DNA of 64,000 nucleotides from Dendrolimus kikuchii (Eukaryota > Arthropoda > Insecta > Lepidoptera > Lasiocampidae), in NCBI GenBank assembly GCA_019925095.2, contig CM034405.1:11356401-11420400 (forward strand), read 5' to 3'. Below, in pieces: positions 1 to 10,949 of this stretch. Below the pieces are notes generated by a model that made no database searches, had not been told where the DNA came from, and worked only from the letters and a program-made list of their open reading frames with translations. Position 1 is the first letter of the stretch; every line of letters starts with the position of its first letter. The translations under genes were made by a program, and so were the position numbers.

Positions 1-366
1 GCTTTATACTGCACAGATGCAATATGTCTGCCCGGTCGCGTGGACCGAATTTCGTAGAATCAGTTTTTACTTTAAATCCGACACACCTGGCTAATGACTG
101 CCATAAAAGATTACAAAACACAATGGGCTGTTTTTTAATCACAAATTTTAAACACAACGTAAACAAAAGAAGTCCAAATGCCGAAAGGTAGTAAAATGTG
201 TTTCTACAGGTATGCAGGTGTGAATTTGTCTTTGTCGGCGTCTAGGTAGTAACAATATATACATATGTATATACACATATGTAGGTTATATATGACAATA
301 TAAACATACATATACTTATACAATAGCTGTAGGAATTATTATACACTATTGAGTATAATAATTCCT

Positions 367-588
367 TCAGCTATTGAGTAAGTATATGTTTTTTATTTGT
401 ATTGAAAAGCAATACTTCTGAACTTGATTTTTAAAGTACGGTAAGGATTTGGCTTGTCTTATAACAATAGGTAACTCATTCCAGACACCCACAGCCTGTA
501 TGGTGAAAGGGTTATTATAAAAACAGGACGTGTGTGCTGGTGTATTTATTCTGTATTTAGTGGAGGGGCACAAATTATGGATGTACAA
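367..588 (-). pseudogene. LINE reverse transcriptase C-terminal relict (Jockey/CR1 type)
   Basis: The minus-strand frame reads like the extreme C-terminus of a Jockey/CR1-type LINE polyprotein. It has the usual order: a Tyr/Arg/Asn-rich stretch, then FTIQAVGVWNELP, then a short helix ending in the FKNQVQKY-type motif. The 'W N x L P ... F K' signature recurs at 31830-32060 and 54000-54250. Only about 70 codons survive and the RT catalytic core is absent, so this is a 5'-truncated copy. The clade is inferred. Confidence 0.6.
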
Positions 589-850
589 ATAAATATTTCT
601 AATAATTTGTAATATTTATTAACTATTATATTTATATTGATTAAGGTTTATATACAGTACATACTACTACTACACATATTAGGTATTCGTGTAGGTATAT
701 ATTTCATCATCAAGAGTACTCATAACATAAGAGTCTATTGAGACAGACTTAACAAACCTACTAAACATTCCGCTACCTGATGTACTGTATCTATGACTCA
801 AAAGATGACAGCTACTTGATCTCGACTAATCTTATCATAGTTATCATCGG

Positions 851-889
851 TATAAAAACTCTAAAGTAACAATTCTCGGCACCACAGTG
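851..889 (+). promoter_or_regulatory. Core promoter of the insect-allergen-like gene
   Basis: A TATAAAA box lies at 851-857. A CACAGTG initiator-like sequence lies about 30 bp downstream near 883-889. The start codon follows at 907, so the 5' leader would be only about 20 nt, which is typical of highly expressed insect gut genes. The transcription start is inferred. Confidence 0.6.
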
Positions 890-906
890 AATTGGAACGA
901 AGCAAA

Positions 907-3900
907 ATGAAACTCGCAATTGTGTTACTGGCTCTGATTGGCCTTGCTTACTCCGCTCCTCAGCCAAGAAAGCTCTTCCACGAGCACTTCGATGACTTCA
1001 TGACCGTCATCGGTGAAGAGGTTGGAGAAAAGGTGGCTGCGTTGGCGGACAAATATGCCGAGTTCGACGAGTACCGGACTGCTTTGGACTACATGAGGAC
1101 AAATGGCTTCAAGACCCTCGTTTATGAAATGGAATCTTTACCTGAATTCCAAGCTGTAAGTTATTACTAACAAATGTTTAATAGGTCAACACTGTAATCT
1201 TGCATCCGTATAGAATGTATCTCTCCGTGATTTCATTTTACGTGTTAGGTATATGGTCAAGCCCGCCGCTGTTTGAACGCCATGTTCCATTGTTCAGTAT
1301 GGCCCTCTTTGTAACTAGTGATTATCGACTTTGAGTTTGCCAGAAAGACTTTTTGTGTTGTATAATAAAGGTGTAAAAAAGAAAAGAAAAATTTATAAAG
1401 AAGAAATATTTATTTTTATTATATTATAACTAGGGATTGCCCTAGTATGGTTTTCAAGCCCGGGATTACGGGACATTTGATGCATAATCCCGGAATTCCG
1501 GGGCTATCCCGGGATTAGACTATTTGATGTCTATTTGGGCTTTCTATTTCTAATTGGCTCAAATGAAAAAAACTTGAGTAATTTTTTAAAAACATGTTTT
1601 TAATATTGTTGCACAGACAGGACAGATCACAAATCACAATATATTTAACAAAAAGACAAACCAAAAAATTTATTTATAATTTCGAAAATACAATCGCATA
1701 GATATTAAAGCATTTAATGTTTGATTTCCCAGCCTGCTTCGTAGGTTATTGCCAATATAAGCTCCAGTTGAAAACGCTCGCTATAGTTCTACACTGGTTG
1801 AAGGAATAAACAATAGATACTTATATGCTGTTTCTAAGTGATACTCACGAACACCTCCATTTTCAAACGTGCTCATTTCACGTCTAGAGGTCATTTTCAA
1901 GGCGCAAACGGACTACGGAATGTAAACTAGACCTGTTTGTGGCAATCTCGAAAATATTCTGACCTTTTCGGGGCCAGAAAACGTCCGGGATCCCGGGCTT
2001 CGGGAATTCTTTAATAATGACTGATCATGAAATAGTAGCATGGCATAAGAGATAATATTGATACCAATGGTCTAATGAGGAGTGGCGAAGACCACACGAA
2101 GTGGAGAAAAAAATGTGAAATATTTTCCTTTAAATTAATATATTTATACGAAATTTTGTATATAAGGTAAACTATACCAATGTTAGCATCACGCCTCAAT
2201 TATGGGTATCTTATTAATTTATTCAAAACTTATAGAAATTTCATTTCATTCATATAATCTAGTGGTCTTCAAGTCACGAGTGGATAGGTATCTATCTACT
2301 AGGTAAGCATGCTCCATCCTAGATCGTATCTTCACCTAACATCAATCAGGTGAGATAGTTGTGTCTTATTGGGATAGTTCTACATATACTAGTATAATAT
2401 TACAGTTGTCCTGCGCTTGTGCTTATAAAAATAAGAATTTATACTGCGAGAACTATCCCAATAAGACACAACTATCTCACCTGATTGATGTTAGGTGAAG
2501 ATAGTTTTTGATAATTTTAATTAATCTTAATCGATTTCCAGGTGGTCGCATTCTTGGAAAATGACAACATCGATGTTTTGTACTTCATTGATCTTTTGAA
2601 TGAAGTGCTTGGTGAGTTAGGTCTTTAATTTTGGTTTAAATCTTAGTTTTAAATGTATTTTTGAGATTTTATTAAGGTAAAATACGAAAGAATTACCTAT
2701 TTTTATGAAAGTAGAATATTTACTGAGGATAATAGTATAATAATATCTGTAATATTAATAACTTTAACGTGTTGCCTTGATGATTAATTCCTCTTGGTAT
2801 GCCAGATATACAACAGTAACATTTGTGGAGTAAAACTTAAGTAAATAATATAATGCAAGTCTTGATAGCGTAATTAATAGCTAGCGCACGCATCCGGCCG
2901 GGTTCAATCATGGCCGGAACAGATGCACCACTTAGGAATTTTTCTGACCTGATGTGCATATTGTTACAATTACCACGTGCTAACAACGTGAAGGAAAACA
3001 TCGTTATGCTATCTGTATATCGAGATAACCGATGTGTCAAACCTGCCAAGCCGCCTTGGACAAGAATGGCGGGTATACTGTCCGTTCCCATATAGGAGGA
3101 GACCCGAGCCCAGCAGTGAGACATTTATGGGCTATTAATATAACATTACATTAAATGACAAACTAGTACAATGGAGGAAACTTAACTTATATTGTACACT
3201 TGCTCTTGCTTGTAGTGGTGGATGCTGGCAGTAGTTATTGGAGTGCTGCTGGTGCTTTCTTGTATTAGGGTGAAGAAAATATACATTATTGCTTACAGGG
3301 ATTTATTCTCGTAGTAGTTGAGCTTGGATGCTGAGCTCTGGGTTCAACTTATAAGCCGCGCGCAGAAGGTTTGCCGATGACTACTTATTATTATTGTATA
3401 TATTTATGTAAAGTATATACAATAATAAATTAAAATAATAAATTTATTACAACAACTATTTATGTAACCTTTTTTGTCAACACTACTGACAATCGATACG
3501 TGACATTACGAGGCTATCGGCAAAGCTTCTGCGCGCGGTTAGTAATTGTATTGATAACAACTCATGAGTGTTTGTAGCAACTCCATAGCATCTCGTAATG
3601 ATGTAATAGCAACCCGATCACATAGTATCTGTGAGCATTATTTATAGTAATATTAAAGTAGCCTTTAAGTAGGACCCAGCGTCAGCAAAATGCTATACGT
3701 TGAACCGTAGATATATTATTCATATAATCCCTTAAGACTATAAGTGGACGTAAGTTATTTTAACGCCTGTTCTTTTACATGTAAAAATATTAGACTTTAT
3801 TATAACATGTGTAAATAAAATTTAATTGTTTTATAGATGGTATTGCTCGTAAGAGGACTAATCGTCAAGAGCCTAGTGGCAAAGACTTCACGTCCTTCGT

Positions 3901-4141
3901 AAACGACTTGATCCTCATATTCCCGAAAGAAAAACTCGCCGCACTCTACGACCAAAAAATGGAAGAGGATGAAGTATTCAGGGTAGCCATGGAGAACCTC
4001 TTAAGCGACGAATGGGATGAAGTATTCACTGCTCTTTGGAACAGCAGCGTTTTCCAGGCAGAAGTTGATACCCTCTTGGACCACGGTATTGATGTTGATG
4101 TCCTTATGAAGGAAATACTGGCGATCTTTGGGCAGAACTAA
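907..4141 (+). CDS. Secreted insect allergen repeat / G12-like microvillar protein, single domain (3 exons)
   Basis: Exons: 907-1155, 2542-2611 and 3837-4141. The donors are GTAAGT at 1156 and GTGAGT at 2612. The acceptors are TTTCCAG at 2541 and TTATAG at 3836. Splicing joins in frame (phase 0, then phase 1) to give 207 aa ending in TAA. Residues 1-17 form a signal peptide (MKLAIVLLALIGLAYSA). The rest is a helical, acidic domain with the hallmarks of the insect allergen-related repeat (Pfam Ins_allergen_rp): an F..F..FM..I segment, a Y......YM..NGF segment, a FLENDNIDVLYFIDLLNEVL helix and a C-terminal half with FP..KL.ALYD and DHGIDVD. One domain copy matches single-domain G12/SDMA proteins, secreted into the larval midgut and often linked to the microvillar or peritrophic surface; the molecular role is not settled. 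The start is the ATG at 907, since an upstream in-frame TTG is not a plausible eukaryotic start. The structure looks intact. Confidence 0.88.
1440..2005. mobile_element. Unclassified GC-rich-ended element in intron 1
   Basis: The interval begins with AAGCCCGGGAT (1456-1466) and ends with its exact inverse ATCCCGGGCTT (1990-2000). More CCCGGGA-like repeats lie just inside the left end. These imperfect inverted ends in an AT-rich intron suggest a DNA transposon remnant. No transposase frame or target duplication was recognised. Confidence 0.35.
2327..2503. repeat. Perfect 54-bp inverted repeat with 69-nt spacer
   Basis: The left arm 2327-2380 and right arm 2450-2503 are exact reverse complements over 54 nt. 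The spacer is 2381-2449. The structure lies in intron 1, about 40 nt before exon 2, so the pre-mRNA could form a long hairpin next to the acceptor. The absence of mismatches implies a recent origin. Confidence 0.85.
2860..3146 (+). mobile_element. tRNA-derived SINE (copy 1), intron 2
   Basis: The copy starts with an A-box-like region (ATAGCGTAATTAATAGC), has a B-box-like GGGTTCAATC, and ends with the family tail 'cgagcccagcagtgagacatttatgggct'-type sequence near 3105-3135. Better-preserved copies lie at 34685-34990 (+) and 57379-57677 (-). Compared with those, this one lacks part of the anticodon-arm region. Confidence 0.7.
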
Positions 4142-4173
4142 ATTCAAAATGTGTGAACTGATATTGGGTGTAA

Positions 4174-4179
4174 AATAAA
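4174..4179 (+). terminator. Poly(A) signal AATAAA
   Basis: A canonical AATAAA lies 33 nt after the stop codon of the allergen-like gene. A T-rich stretch follows within 20 nt. Confidence 0.65.
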
Positions 4180-4301
4180 TGTTATTTATTTTAAGATTTT
4201 ATTTATATTTTATTAGTATTTTTATTTGCGAAATACAGTGTAACCCAACTATTTATATATATATTTACCAGAGGTTTTCCCACGCTTAAACCCTAATGTA
4301 A

Positions 4302-4305
<4 letters not shown>

Positions 4306-4379
<74 letters not shown>
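4306..4379. repeat. (TA)n microsatellite
   Basis: An uninterrupted TA dinucleotide tract of about 74 bp directly borders the MITE that starts at 4380. Confidence 0.95.
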
Positions 4380-4382
<3 letters not shown>

Positions 4383-4601
4383 GACTTTCTTTGTAGGGGC
4401 ACGCGGTGCCCTTAAAGGTAATTTCGAAAGTAAGTATAGAAAAATTTACATAAATATTGAAAAATCAAAAAAAACAAATTTACAAAGAAAATGGTTTTTT
4501 GAATAGGTTTTTTGGAGTGGAGCTACAAACAAAAAATTATAGACTTACAACTTTCGAGAATTAGCGCGGCCCCAAAAAAGAAGTGACTAAAAAAGGGCCG
4601 T
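4380..4601. mobile_element. MITE family A, copy 1
   Basis: The interval matches the reverse complement of 31398-31627 along its length. Shared blocks include 'cccttaaagg', 'aataggttttttggagtggagc' and 'cttacaactttcgagaattagcg'. The ends are imperfect inverted repeats built on CAGG-TCTTT followed by a GGGGCACGC block. It is flanked by TA-rich DNA. No coding potential is seen. Confidence 0.6.
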
Positions 4602-4627
4602 ACGTGTATATATATACATACATAACT

Positions 4628-5134
4628 TCACGCTAGTTCCCTTGCGGGGTAGGCACGAACAACAGAGCGCCATTCAGGTTCATTCTTACACAGCTCACTT
4701 GCTTCTTTGACATTCATAACTCTTGTCATGCACGATCGTCTGATCTTAAGGCTCCTGACATCACCTTCTGCTAGTACACGATCAATTTGATCATGGAAGG
4801 TGTGTCGTGGCCTTTCACGACTTCTGCATCCATCCACTTTTGCATTGTATATCTGTTTAGTCATTCTTTCATCATGCATTCTTTCTACATGCCCAAACCA
4901 CCGGAGCATTCCTTTCCTTACCTTCACCCCGACACTCTCTTTCAGACCAACTCTTTTTCTTAATTCGGTATTACGAACGCGGTCCGCGAGCGTCACTCCG
5001 CAGATTTTGCGCAGTGTTCGCATCTCGACCGCGTTTACTCTACTTTCATGCTCTCTCTTCCATACCCAACTCTCGCTTCCATACGTGGGCGTGTAGGTAC
5101 CAGCACCGCGAATGCAATGCTTTCTGCATTGCAT
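4628..5134 (-). pseudogene. LINE C-terminal domain fragment (168 codons, open)
   Basis: The frame encodes the region downstream of the RT domain in a non-LTR retrotransposon. It has a YGSESWVWK motif, MRTLRKICGV, a GMLRWFGHVERM motif, a SRERPRHTFHDQ block and the terminal EWRSVVRAYPARELA. The first residues come from the adjoining inverted repeat (5102-5144), so the copy is 5'-truncated at the hairpin. The frame has no stops, so insertion is fairly recent. A second, shorter fragment of the same family lies at 56703-56820. The clade is uncertain; RTE- and L2-like elements carry similar tails. Confidence 0.75.
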
Positions 5135-5144
5135 TCGCGGTGCT
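5102..5144. repeat. Perfect 19-bp hairpin with 5-nt loop
   Basis: Arms 5102-5120 and 5126-5144 are exact reverse complements around the loop TTTCT. It lies at the 5' break of the LINE fragment and is followed by a TA tract. Confidence 0.9.
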
Positions 5145-5347
5145 ATATATATATATACACGTACACCTTATGTAAAAAATTATCTAACTCATGTCTGTCG
5201 TTGTGTGGTTTTGGAGGACTTAGCGGATATATAGAGACATGCGGACTTCATTTTATACTATTTATAGATTTCAGGAAAAAATTATCATAATAATTTTATT
5301 TATTATTATGATGCATAGAAATTTATAACACAATGACTTTATAATCA

Positions 5348-5562
5348 AATACAATAAAAGAAAGTAAATGAAAAGAAAGAAAGAAAATATTTATTTCCAA
5401 CTGTGACACCTACAATACAAATAGAAAAGAAAATATATTACATAATATATTACATACAAATATGCCGCAATTATAATAAAAAATGAGGTTGGCACTCAGT
5501 GTTTTGCTGTGCCGAAACATGGTCCGACATAGCACGGGTTTTCGGTGCCCACCTGTAAAAAA
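5348..5562 (-). mobile_element. Retroposon tail with (TTTC)n, inside a nuclease-repeat copy
   Basis: Read on the minus strand, a body containing GTGGGCACCGAAAACCCG is followed by AT-rich sequence ending in TTTCTTTCTTTCTTTT, as in non-LTR tails. Positions 5348-5365 match the 3' end of the nuclease-like repeat whose remainder starts at 5562, so this element probably split it. Confidence 0.4.
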
Positions 5563-6320
5563 CAATTTAAATTATAGTTATATTGTATTCTACCCACAGT
5601 TCCTTAAGACTATAAGTAGTATACTGAGCCTAGGTTAGCGTCTTCTACGAGTAAGGTACCCAGTAGGCTGGCTACGTTTCCCCGCTGAATCGCTATACTG
5701 ATGCGTTGTCCGAGGTAGGCATCAGTCCTCTGATCACCTGAAGAGTCAATGAGTTGTTGTAATCAATTTTGGTAGAGGCTCATCGCCACAGGACGCCATG
5801 GCCTAAGCGTTTCAACAGCAAACGGCACAAACATATTATAACTCTCTATGAGGGTTGCATATATGCGCCGCTTAAGTGATTCAGCTGCCTCGTGTTTGGT
5901 ACATGGGATGCGCCTGACGTGTTCACGCAGGTTGCATCTCATACCAAAGGCTTGCCACGTCGCCAGGGAATTCTATCAGTACGTCTAACATTGTCACGTG
6001 CAATACGGTTGAGCTCCAATAAAGTAGGCACGTTAGCGATGGCAAACGCCCTCGGTAATACGTCATTCAAGGCGGCGTTGGGTGACTATCTGCCAGCACT
6101 ACAACGGCAAGGAAGACCGTGATATTCTGGGTCGTTTACCATTTGTCCACAGAGGCATCTCTGTGATGAACATAAATGCGAGATCCCAAGCGCAGTTTTA
6201 TAGCTAAAGAAAAGGATTTTAATCCATCAATGTACCTACGTTCGGGGAGGGGATAGTTTGGAGCCAAAAACCAGACTCTACGGGAAACGGCAAGATTCGG
6301 GCGCGACCTTTAATGCATAG
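5562..6320 (-). pseudogene. Nuclease-like coding repeat (family N), longest decayed copy
   Basis: On the minus strand this aligns by eye with the copy at 11670-12251 and continues through the segment before the stop that other copies share. Many stops and frameshifts are present, and the nuclease motifs are eroded. The last block, ending in the GSVFYL-like region, and the 'agaatacaatata' trailer are recognisable at 5585-5640. It is non-functional. Confidence 0.6.
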
Positions 6321-7004
6321 AAATTACTTTATCATTATTAACAACTAGAAATAGATAATTAAACATAGGAGACATATTCACATACACTACTAGTAAATAC
6401 TCGTACACACAAATAAAAACACAAGCTGTCACTTAGACACCCTATATGCATTGCCTAATGTAGGTGCAGGCCACCCTGACATAACACTGAAGCACGTATT
6501 TCTTTATTTCTTACCAAAAGCATGAATATTTTTATACATATATCCCGTACTCGAAGATTTATGGGTTGTCCATACGAATTTTCATCCCATATTTCATCCA
6601 ATTTCATTTCAATTTCTGTGATATAAAATAGCCTATATCCGTCCCTGATAGTCGATCTTGTCATATTTCATAAAACCCCTGTTATTATTTCATAACTAAC
6701 AAGGAGTGTTATGGCTTACTAATAAGGAAATATAGGTATGTGTTAGTTAAATAAATATTTTGCGAATAAACATTTTTTCCACCTTATACACATCAACACA
6801 ATCTAATATAACAATGTTTGTAGCAATTTATTTGTCTACCACTCATCTATTGTTTGTTAATAACACAATGTGTGTATCAACAATATTTTTCTCTTTTAAT
6901 TCCATGACTTGCTCAGAAGTTGTCGTTCTATGTGTTCTAAATAAACGTATTTAGTTTGAAACAAGAATATAATATTTCATTGTAGATTAAATTATATATA
7001 CGGA
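6321..7004. other. AT-rich intergenic stretch; possible 5' non-coding exon near its end
   Basis: No convincing gene is seen. Positions 6440-6470 match (inverted) a fragment at 32660-32740, so some of this is repeat. A weak acceptor-like TTTCATTGTAG at 6985 precedes the start codon at 7005. The downstream gene may therefore have an untranslated upstream exon in this interval, but none could be fixed. Confidence 0.3.
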
Positions 7005-9147
7005 ATGGGGAGAATGAGAAAAACATTTGTTGCTTTAGTTTCCTTATACATTGGACTTGCTTCCGGATTTATTGTTCCCTCAGGCTCTCCCGAGGTAAGT
7101 TCAGGATGCCAACATCATGATGATGTAATAATTATTGTGTTTTAAGTTCTATTTTTATTTCCTACTCGATAAATACCTATAATCGTGGTTTGGATTGCAT
7201 AAATTCACAATTTATATCTCACAAGAAATTAATTCTTTTTAATAACAATAAATGTTTAGTTTAAGATTTTTTATAAAAAGTAAAGTTTTGTACTTTTATA
7301 AAGAAATTTTTGAAGTCCTCTGTAAATATTTATTTAAAAAATTTAAAATATTGAGATAAATAAAGAAATGCACAAACTAAAAAAATATATAAAGGTGATA
7401 GTAATTTGGTTATTTTTCCAACACTAACGCGAGGATCATGATGACATACTTGTAAAACGGGAAAATATAACTATACTTTTCCAATACGATATTTCCTCCA
7501 AGATATGAGATTAATACAGTGAGGATATTTAATACAAAGGAATATAGTGTTGTCACCTCTAAATAGGCCACTTTCCATGGCATTTGGAACTTATTTTGTA
7601 TCTATTCTGATTTGTTTTGTATTGAAGTAGTAGAACGCAGTTTTAAAAAATGATCAATTTCTAAACCAAAGAATTAATACGCTTATAACCCGAGTAGGTG
7701 CCAGTAAAGTGAAGCACTTTTAAGTAGGACCTAAAAGTCTTAGTTCGCTTGTGTACGAGTCGGTCCCGTCAGTCCGCAAAACAAGTCTCACCTTGACAAG
7801 CTCCAATAGTTCCAATTCCCTATTTTTTAAAAATACTCTATTTACTTGCAACGTTATTTGTGCATTTGTTACACGCAGTGAGCAAAAAAAAAAATATGGC
7901 GCACACATCGATTAGTGTTGTGCTTCAACTCTGAACGTAGTTTTGTAGGAAACTACCTCTATAAGTATCATTACTCTTTAAACTTTGTTGAACTGGTAAA
8001 ATCATATTCTTCTTAAAAACATTTTTTTCTGTTATAGCTTTTACATGAAAATTCTACGCATTTATATGATTACAAAGTTAAATTTAATTATACAAAGTTA
8101 AAGGAGAACATCACGAACACAGATATTGGAAAAAACTTGCTTAAAAATGAAAACCTTGGGATAAATCATCAAAATCAAATGTACGAGTTTGTAACGGAAA
8201 AAGAGAACAATGTTAACGAACGATCTTTAATAGTTTTAAATCAAAAGTTTAGAACGCCATTATTAAGTAAATTATACAATCCACAACTGATGGCTTACTT
8301 TACACCATTACACAATGAAGATAAATCGCCTCTAAGTCATTATGGTTTCATACAGGTGCTTCAGAAACCATTCAAATTTGAGAAGTCATACTTTCAGCCA
8401 AATTTAAATCGAGAATTACCTAAACTACGAAACCCTGAAGGTTACTTTGTTCCTCATAAACACGCGTGTAGTGAAGATGCCAAAATAAATAGGTTTTATA
8501 ATCCTGAACAGCAAAAGGCTATTTCACGCTCTGCAAATAGAGGCCCGGAAGTAAAAAAAGATTTTGTACAACTTTTGAAACCTCCTATAGCGAGACCTGT
8601 AGATGACCATCAACCTTCAGGTTACTTAAACAATAATAAAGATTTCAAAAAGCTAGTTATAGAAAACAGAAATAATAACACTCGTATGCAAACGCCAGCA
8701 GATATAAAAACAAATGTCAGAAGTAGATATAATTTTTTGGAACCATTATCAAAAGCGTTCCTCGACGAATACGGTCAAAGAATTTATGCTAATAATATAG
8801 TCACCGGTGAAAATATTGAAAGTAAGGAAGACGTTGAAAGATTAATAGAACAGAACAGTGAAGAAGATAAAATTGATACATTAATAAAAGATGTTCTAGA
8901 AGAAAAAAGCTTGCAAAGAAATTCACATTTATATTCAAAAAATTGTGATCATCGAGAATGTTTTAGATCTACAGGTAAGCAATATTTAGATAATAATTCT
9001 GAAGGGTATCTGAAATCTACATGCCAATGTTTAATTAAAAATAATGTAATACAAAGAGAAAGAAAAGATTTGACTCCATTTCCAACGGAAGGGGCAAAAA
9101 TAGAAGATACGTCAATGGATGAATTTATAAAACTTTTAAGGACTTAA
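7005..9147 (+). CDS. Secreted protein of unknown family, 399 aa (2 exons)
   Basis: Exon 1 is 7005-7094 (30 codons, donor GAG|GTAAGT). Exon 2 is 8038-9147 (369 codons and TAA, acceptor TTCTGTTATAG). The join is phase 0. The exon 1 product is a basic start plus hydrophobic stretch (VALVSLYIGLASG), a clear signal peptide cut near residue 21; another in-frame Met lies at residue 4. The mature chain is hydrophilic, rich in Asn, Lys and Glu, with no membrane segment. Three N-glycosylation sites cluster early in exon 2 (NST, NYT, NIT). There are five cysteines, at about residues 174, 333, 338, 359 and 361, four of them in a C-terminal cluster. A short motif recurs three times: PEGYF, PSGYL and SEGYL. 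I do not recognise the family and assign no function. An extracellular or secretory role follows only from the signal peptide. The long open frame in AT-rich DNA, with correctly phased splicing, argues that it is real. Confidence 0.75.
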
Positions 9148-9183
9148 TTTTTAGATTTTTTGTTGTAAATTTAGTTTGAATGT

Positions 9184-9189
9184 ATTAAA
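9184..9189 (+). terminator. Probable poly(A) signal ATTAAA
   Basis: The variant signal ATTAAA lies 37 nt after the stop of the 399-aa gene. A second AATATTAAAT lies near 9209. Which one is used cannot be told from sequence. Confidence 0.4.
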
Positions 9190-9339
9190 ACTTCTAAATT
9201 ATTTTAGAATATTAAATACACTGTTATTACGTTCACCATTTCAAAATTATCAATTCTTAATTACATATTAGTAAGTCGAGTAAAGTTTTTAATTATTTAA
9301 TCTTATTTTGTTAATTTTGAACTACGCGGTCAGGAGACA

Positions 9340-9720
9340 ATTTACAGGTAATTGTAAAAATAATATTTGCCTTCACATTTCACAATGTGAAATTTTAGTC
9401 TGACGTGGAATTGGTACCATGTCATTTTCCTACCAGCTGCGAACTTAATCAAGCCAGGAGAGGGCGTATCTTAAGGTTAGTCGAGCTTCTAGCTTTCTAG
9501 TGCGAAGAGTAAGTTCAGATATCTGTCCTAATGCAATCTACAATTTAAACCAGCGTAAGTTTCCCAATGGAGACATACATCAGCACCTAGTTGGTTACTG
9601 CAGCGCCCCACAATTACAATTTGGCTGAGCTGGTGGCTTAAGGGTCTAGTCTCATTTGCTGATTTTTTACTTGTAGTTTATTATAAAAATTAATATCTAT
9701 ATGCATTTGACACTGGGTAC
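9340..9720. other. Repeat-like, non-coding stretch
   Basis: The stretch has higher GC than its surroundings and a short palindrome, ATTTCACAATGTGAAAT, near 9379. It looks like an old unclassified repeat. No gene is seen. Confidence 0.25.
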
Positions 9721-9768
9721 AATCACAAATCAAATATTTTTGATTTCTAACTGAGTGTTACATAGGTC

Positions 9769-10650
9769 CATAGCTGGGCACCGTTAATTAAATAGTTACT
9801 TCGTTAATCGCTAATCCGTTACTGAAAAAGTTAACTTCGTTAAAAGTTAAAGCGTTACATTGCAGAAAATTTAACGCAAGTTAACGTTAATTGTTAATCC
9901 GTTAACACGTGGTAAAAATTGCATCTTCTTATAAAAACTGTTGGTTCTGGAAGTTAACAGCTTAGAAACAAAAAGAAGACGGGTATAATTATTAGTGTTT
10001 AATATAGCCATGTTGACAAACAATGTTTTTTCATTCATTTAGATTAAGGTTTAGAATTTATTTTATTAAGATAGACTAGTTGCGTTCTGGACGAAACACT
10101 AATTAGACGAACTAATTTTAAGACGATTTGTTAGTAATATAATGAGCAATTTCTATTTAGACGAATTACTACGTAGACCACTAACATCTTAGACGAAACG
10201 ATACTAACTCGTCCAATTTATCTGTCAATTTAGTCATCTAGCATAATATGAATATTCCATGAATATAATTATGTTGAAGTTCTCGTCTGAAAGCGAGGCT
10301 CGTTTCGGCTGTAGTATATGCTTGCCCGTAGAGAAAAGACGTTCAACTGCAGCACTTGAGGGTTATAGATAGCAGTATTATATTTAATAAACAGATTTGC
10401 GAATAGTTCCCCGAGTTCCCCAAGGAATGCCGCATCATTTAACGAGTCTTTCGACTTTATGTCTAGGCACATTCTGATTAGACCTAGAGTTTTGCTCTTT
10501 AAAGATTTGTTGCTGGATTAACGATTAACGGACTTTGGGAAATTTAATGGAAGTTAACAAGTCCGTTAACATATTTTTAAGTTAACTTAAAAGTTAATCC
10601 GTTTATTATATTATATTATTAACGGATTAACGAGTTAATGCCCAGCTATG
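9769..10650 (-). mobile_element. hAT-family transposon, 882 bp, non-autonomous
   Basis: The ends are perfect 12-bp inverted repeats, CATAGCTGGGCA at 9769-9780 and TGCCCAGCTATG at 10639-10650. They are flanked by an exact 8-bp target duplication, CATAGGTC (9761-9768 and 10651-10658). The 8-bp duplication and the CA..G.TGGGCA-type end are diagnostic of hAT. Many copies of TTAACG/GTTAAC motifs lie near both ends, as expected for subterminal transposase-binding sites. Only a remnant of the transposase remains inside, on the minus strand. The perfect duplication suggests recent insertion. Confidence 0.9.
10269..10472 (-). pseudogene. hAT transposase C-terminal (dimerisation) remnant
   Basis: The minus-strand frame contains LFANLFIKYNTAI followed by an LQLNVFSL stretch. 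This resembles the hAT C-terminal dimerisation region, where 'LFLKYNT-LPSSA-VERLFS' is usual. It is about 67 codons long, heavily diverged and without the catalytic region. Its position inside the hAT element supports the call. Confidence 0.6.
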
Positions 10651-10949
10651 CATAGGTCTTATACAATACAACTGAGAATAGTACTTATTACTTAGTTGGC
10701 CTTTAATACCATCGCAATATTAATGTTATTTAATCTATTTCCGAATCTATAATCTAATATTTATTTATTATAATTCATTATACAGATTTTATTTAAATAA
10801 CACAATATTTACTTATTCTTACTTCTCACTTGATATTCTTGGACACTATAATAGAACTATTGGATCAACCACTCGAATAATTTTTGTTTAAACATGTTAA
10901 AATTATTTTCTTGCTTTATATTAGACGGTAACTTATTATATATTAGAGT

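Noticed and set aside
892..906. In-frame TTG extension of the allergen-like protein
   Set aside because: Insect nuclear genes start at ATG; the ATG at 907 gives a proper signal peptide and lies just after the initiator.
4800..5290. Plus-strand frames across the LINE fragment
   Set aside because: They are antisense shadows of the minus-strand LINE C-terminus.
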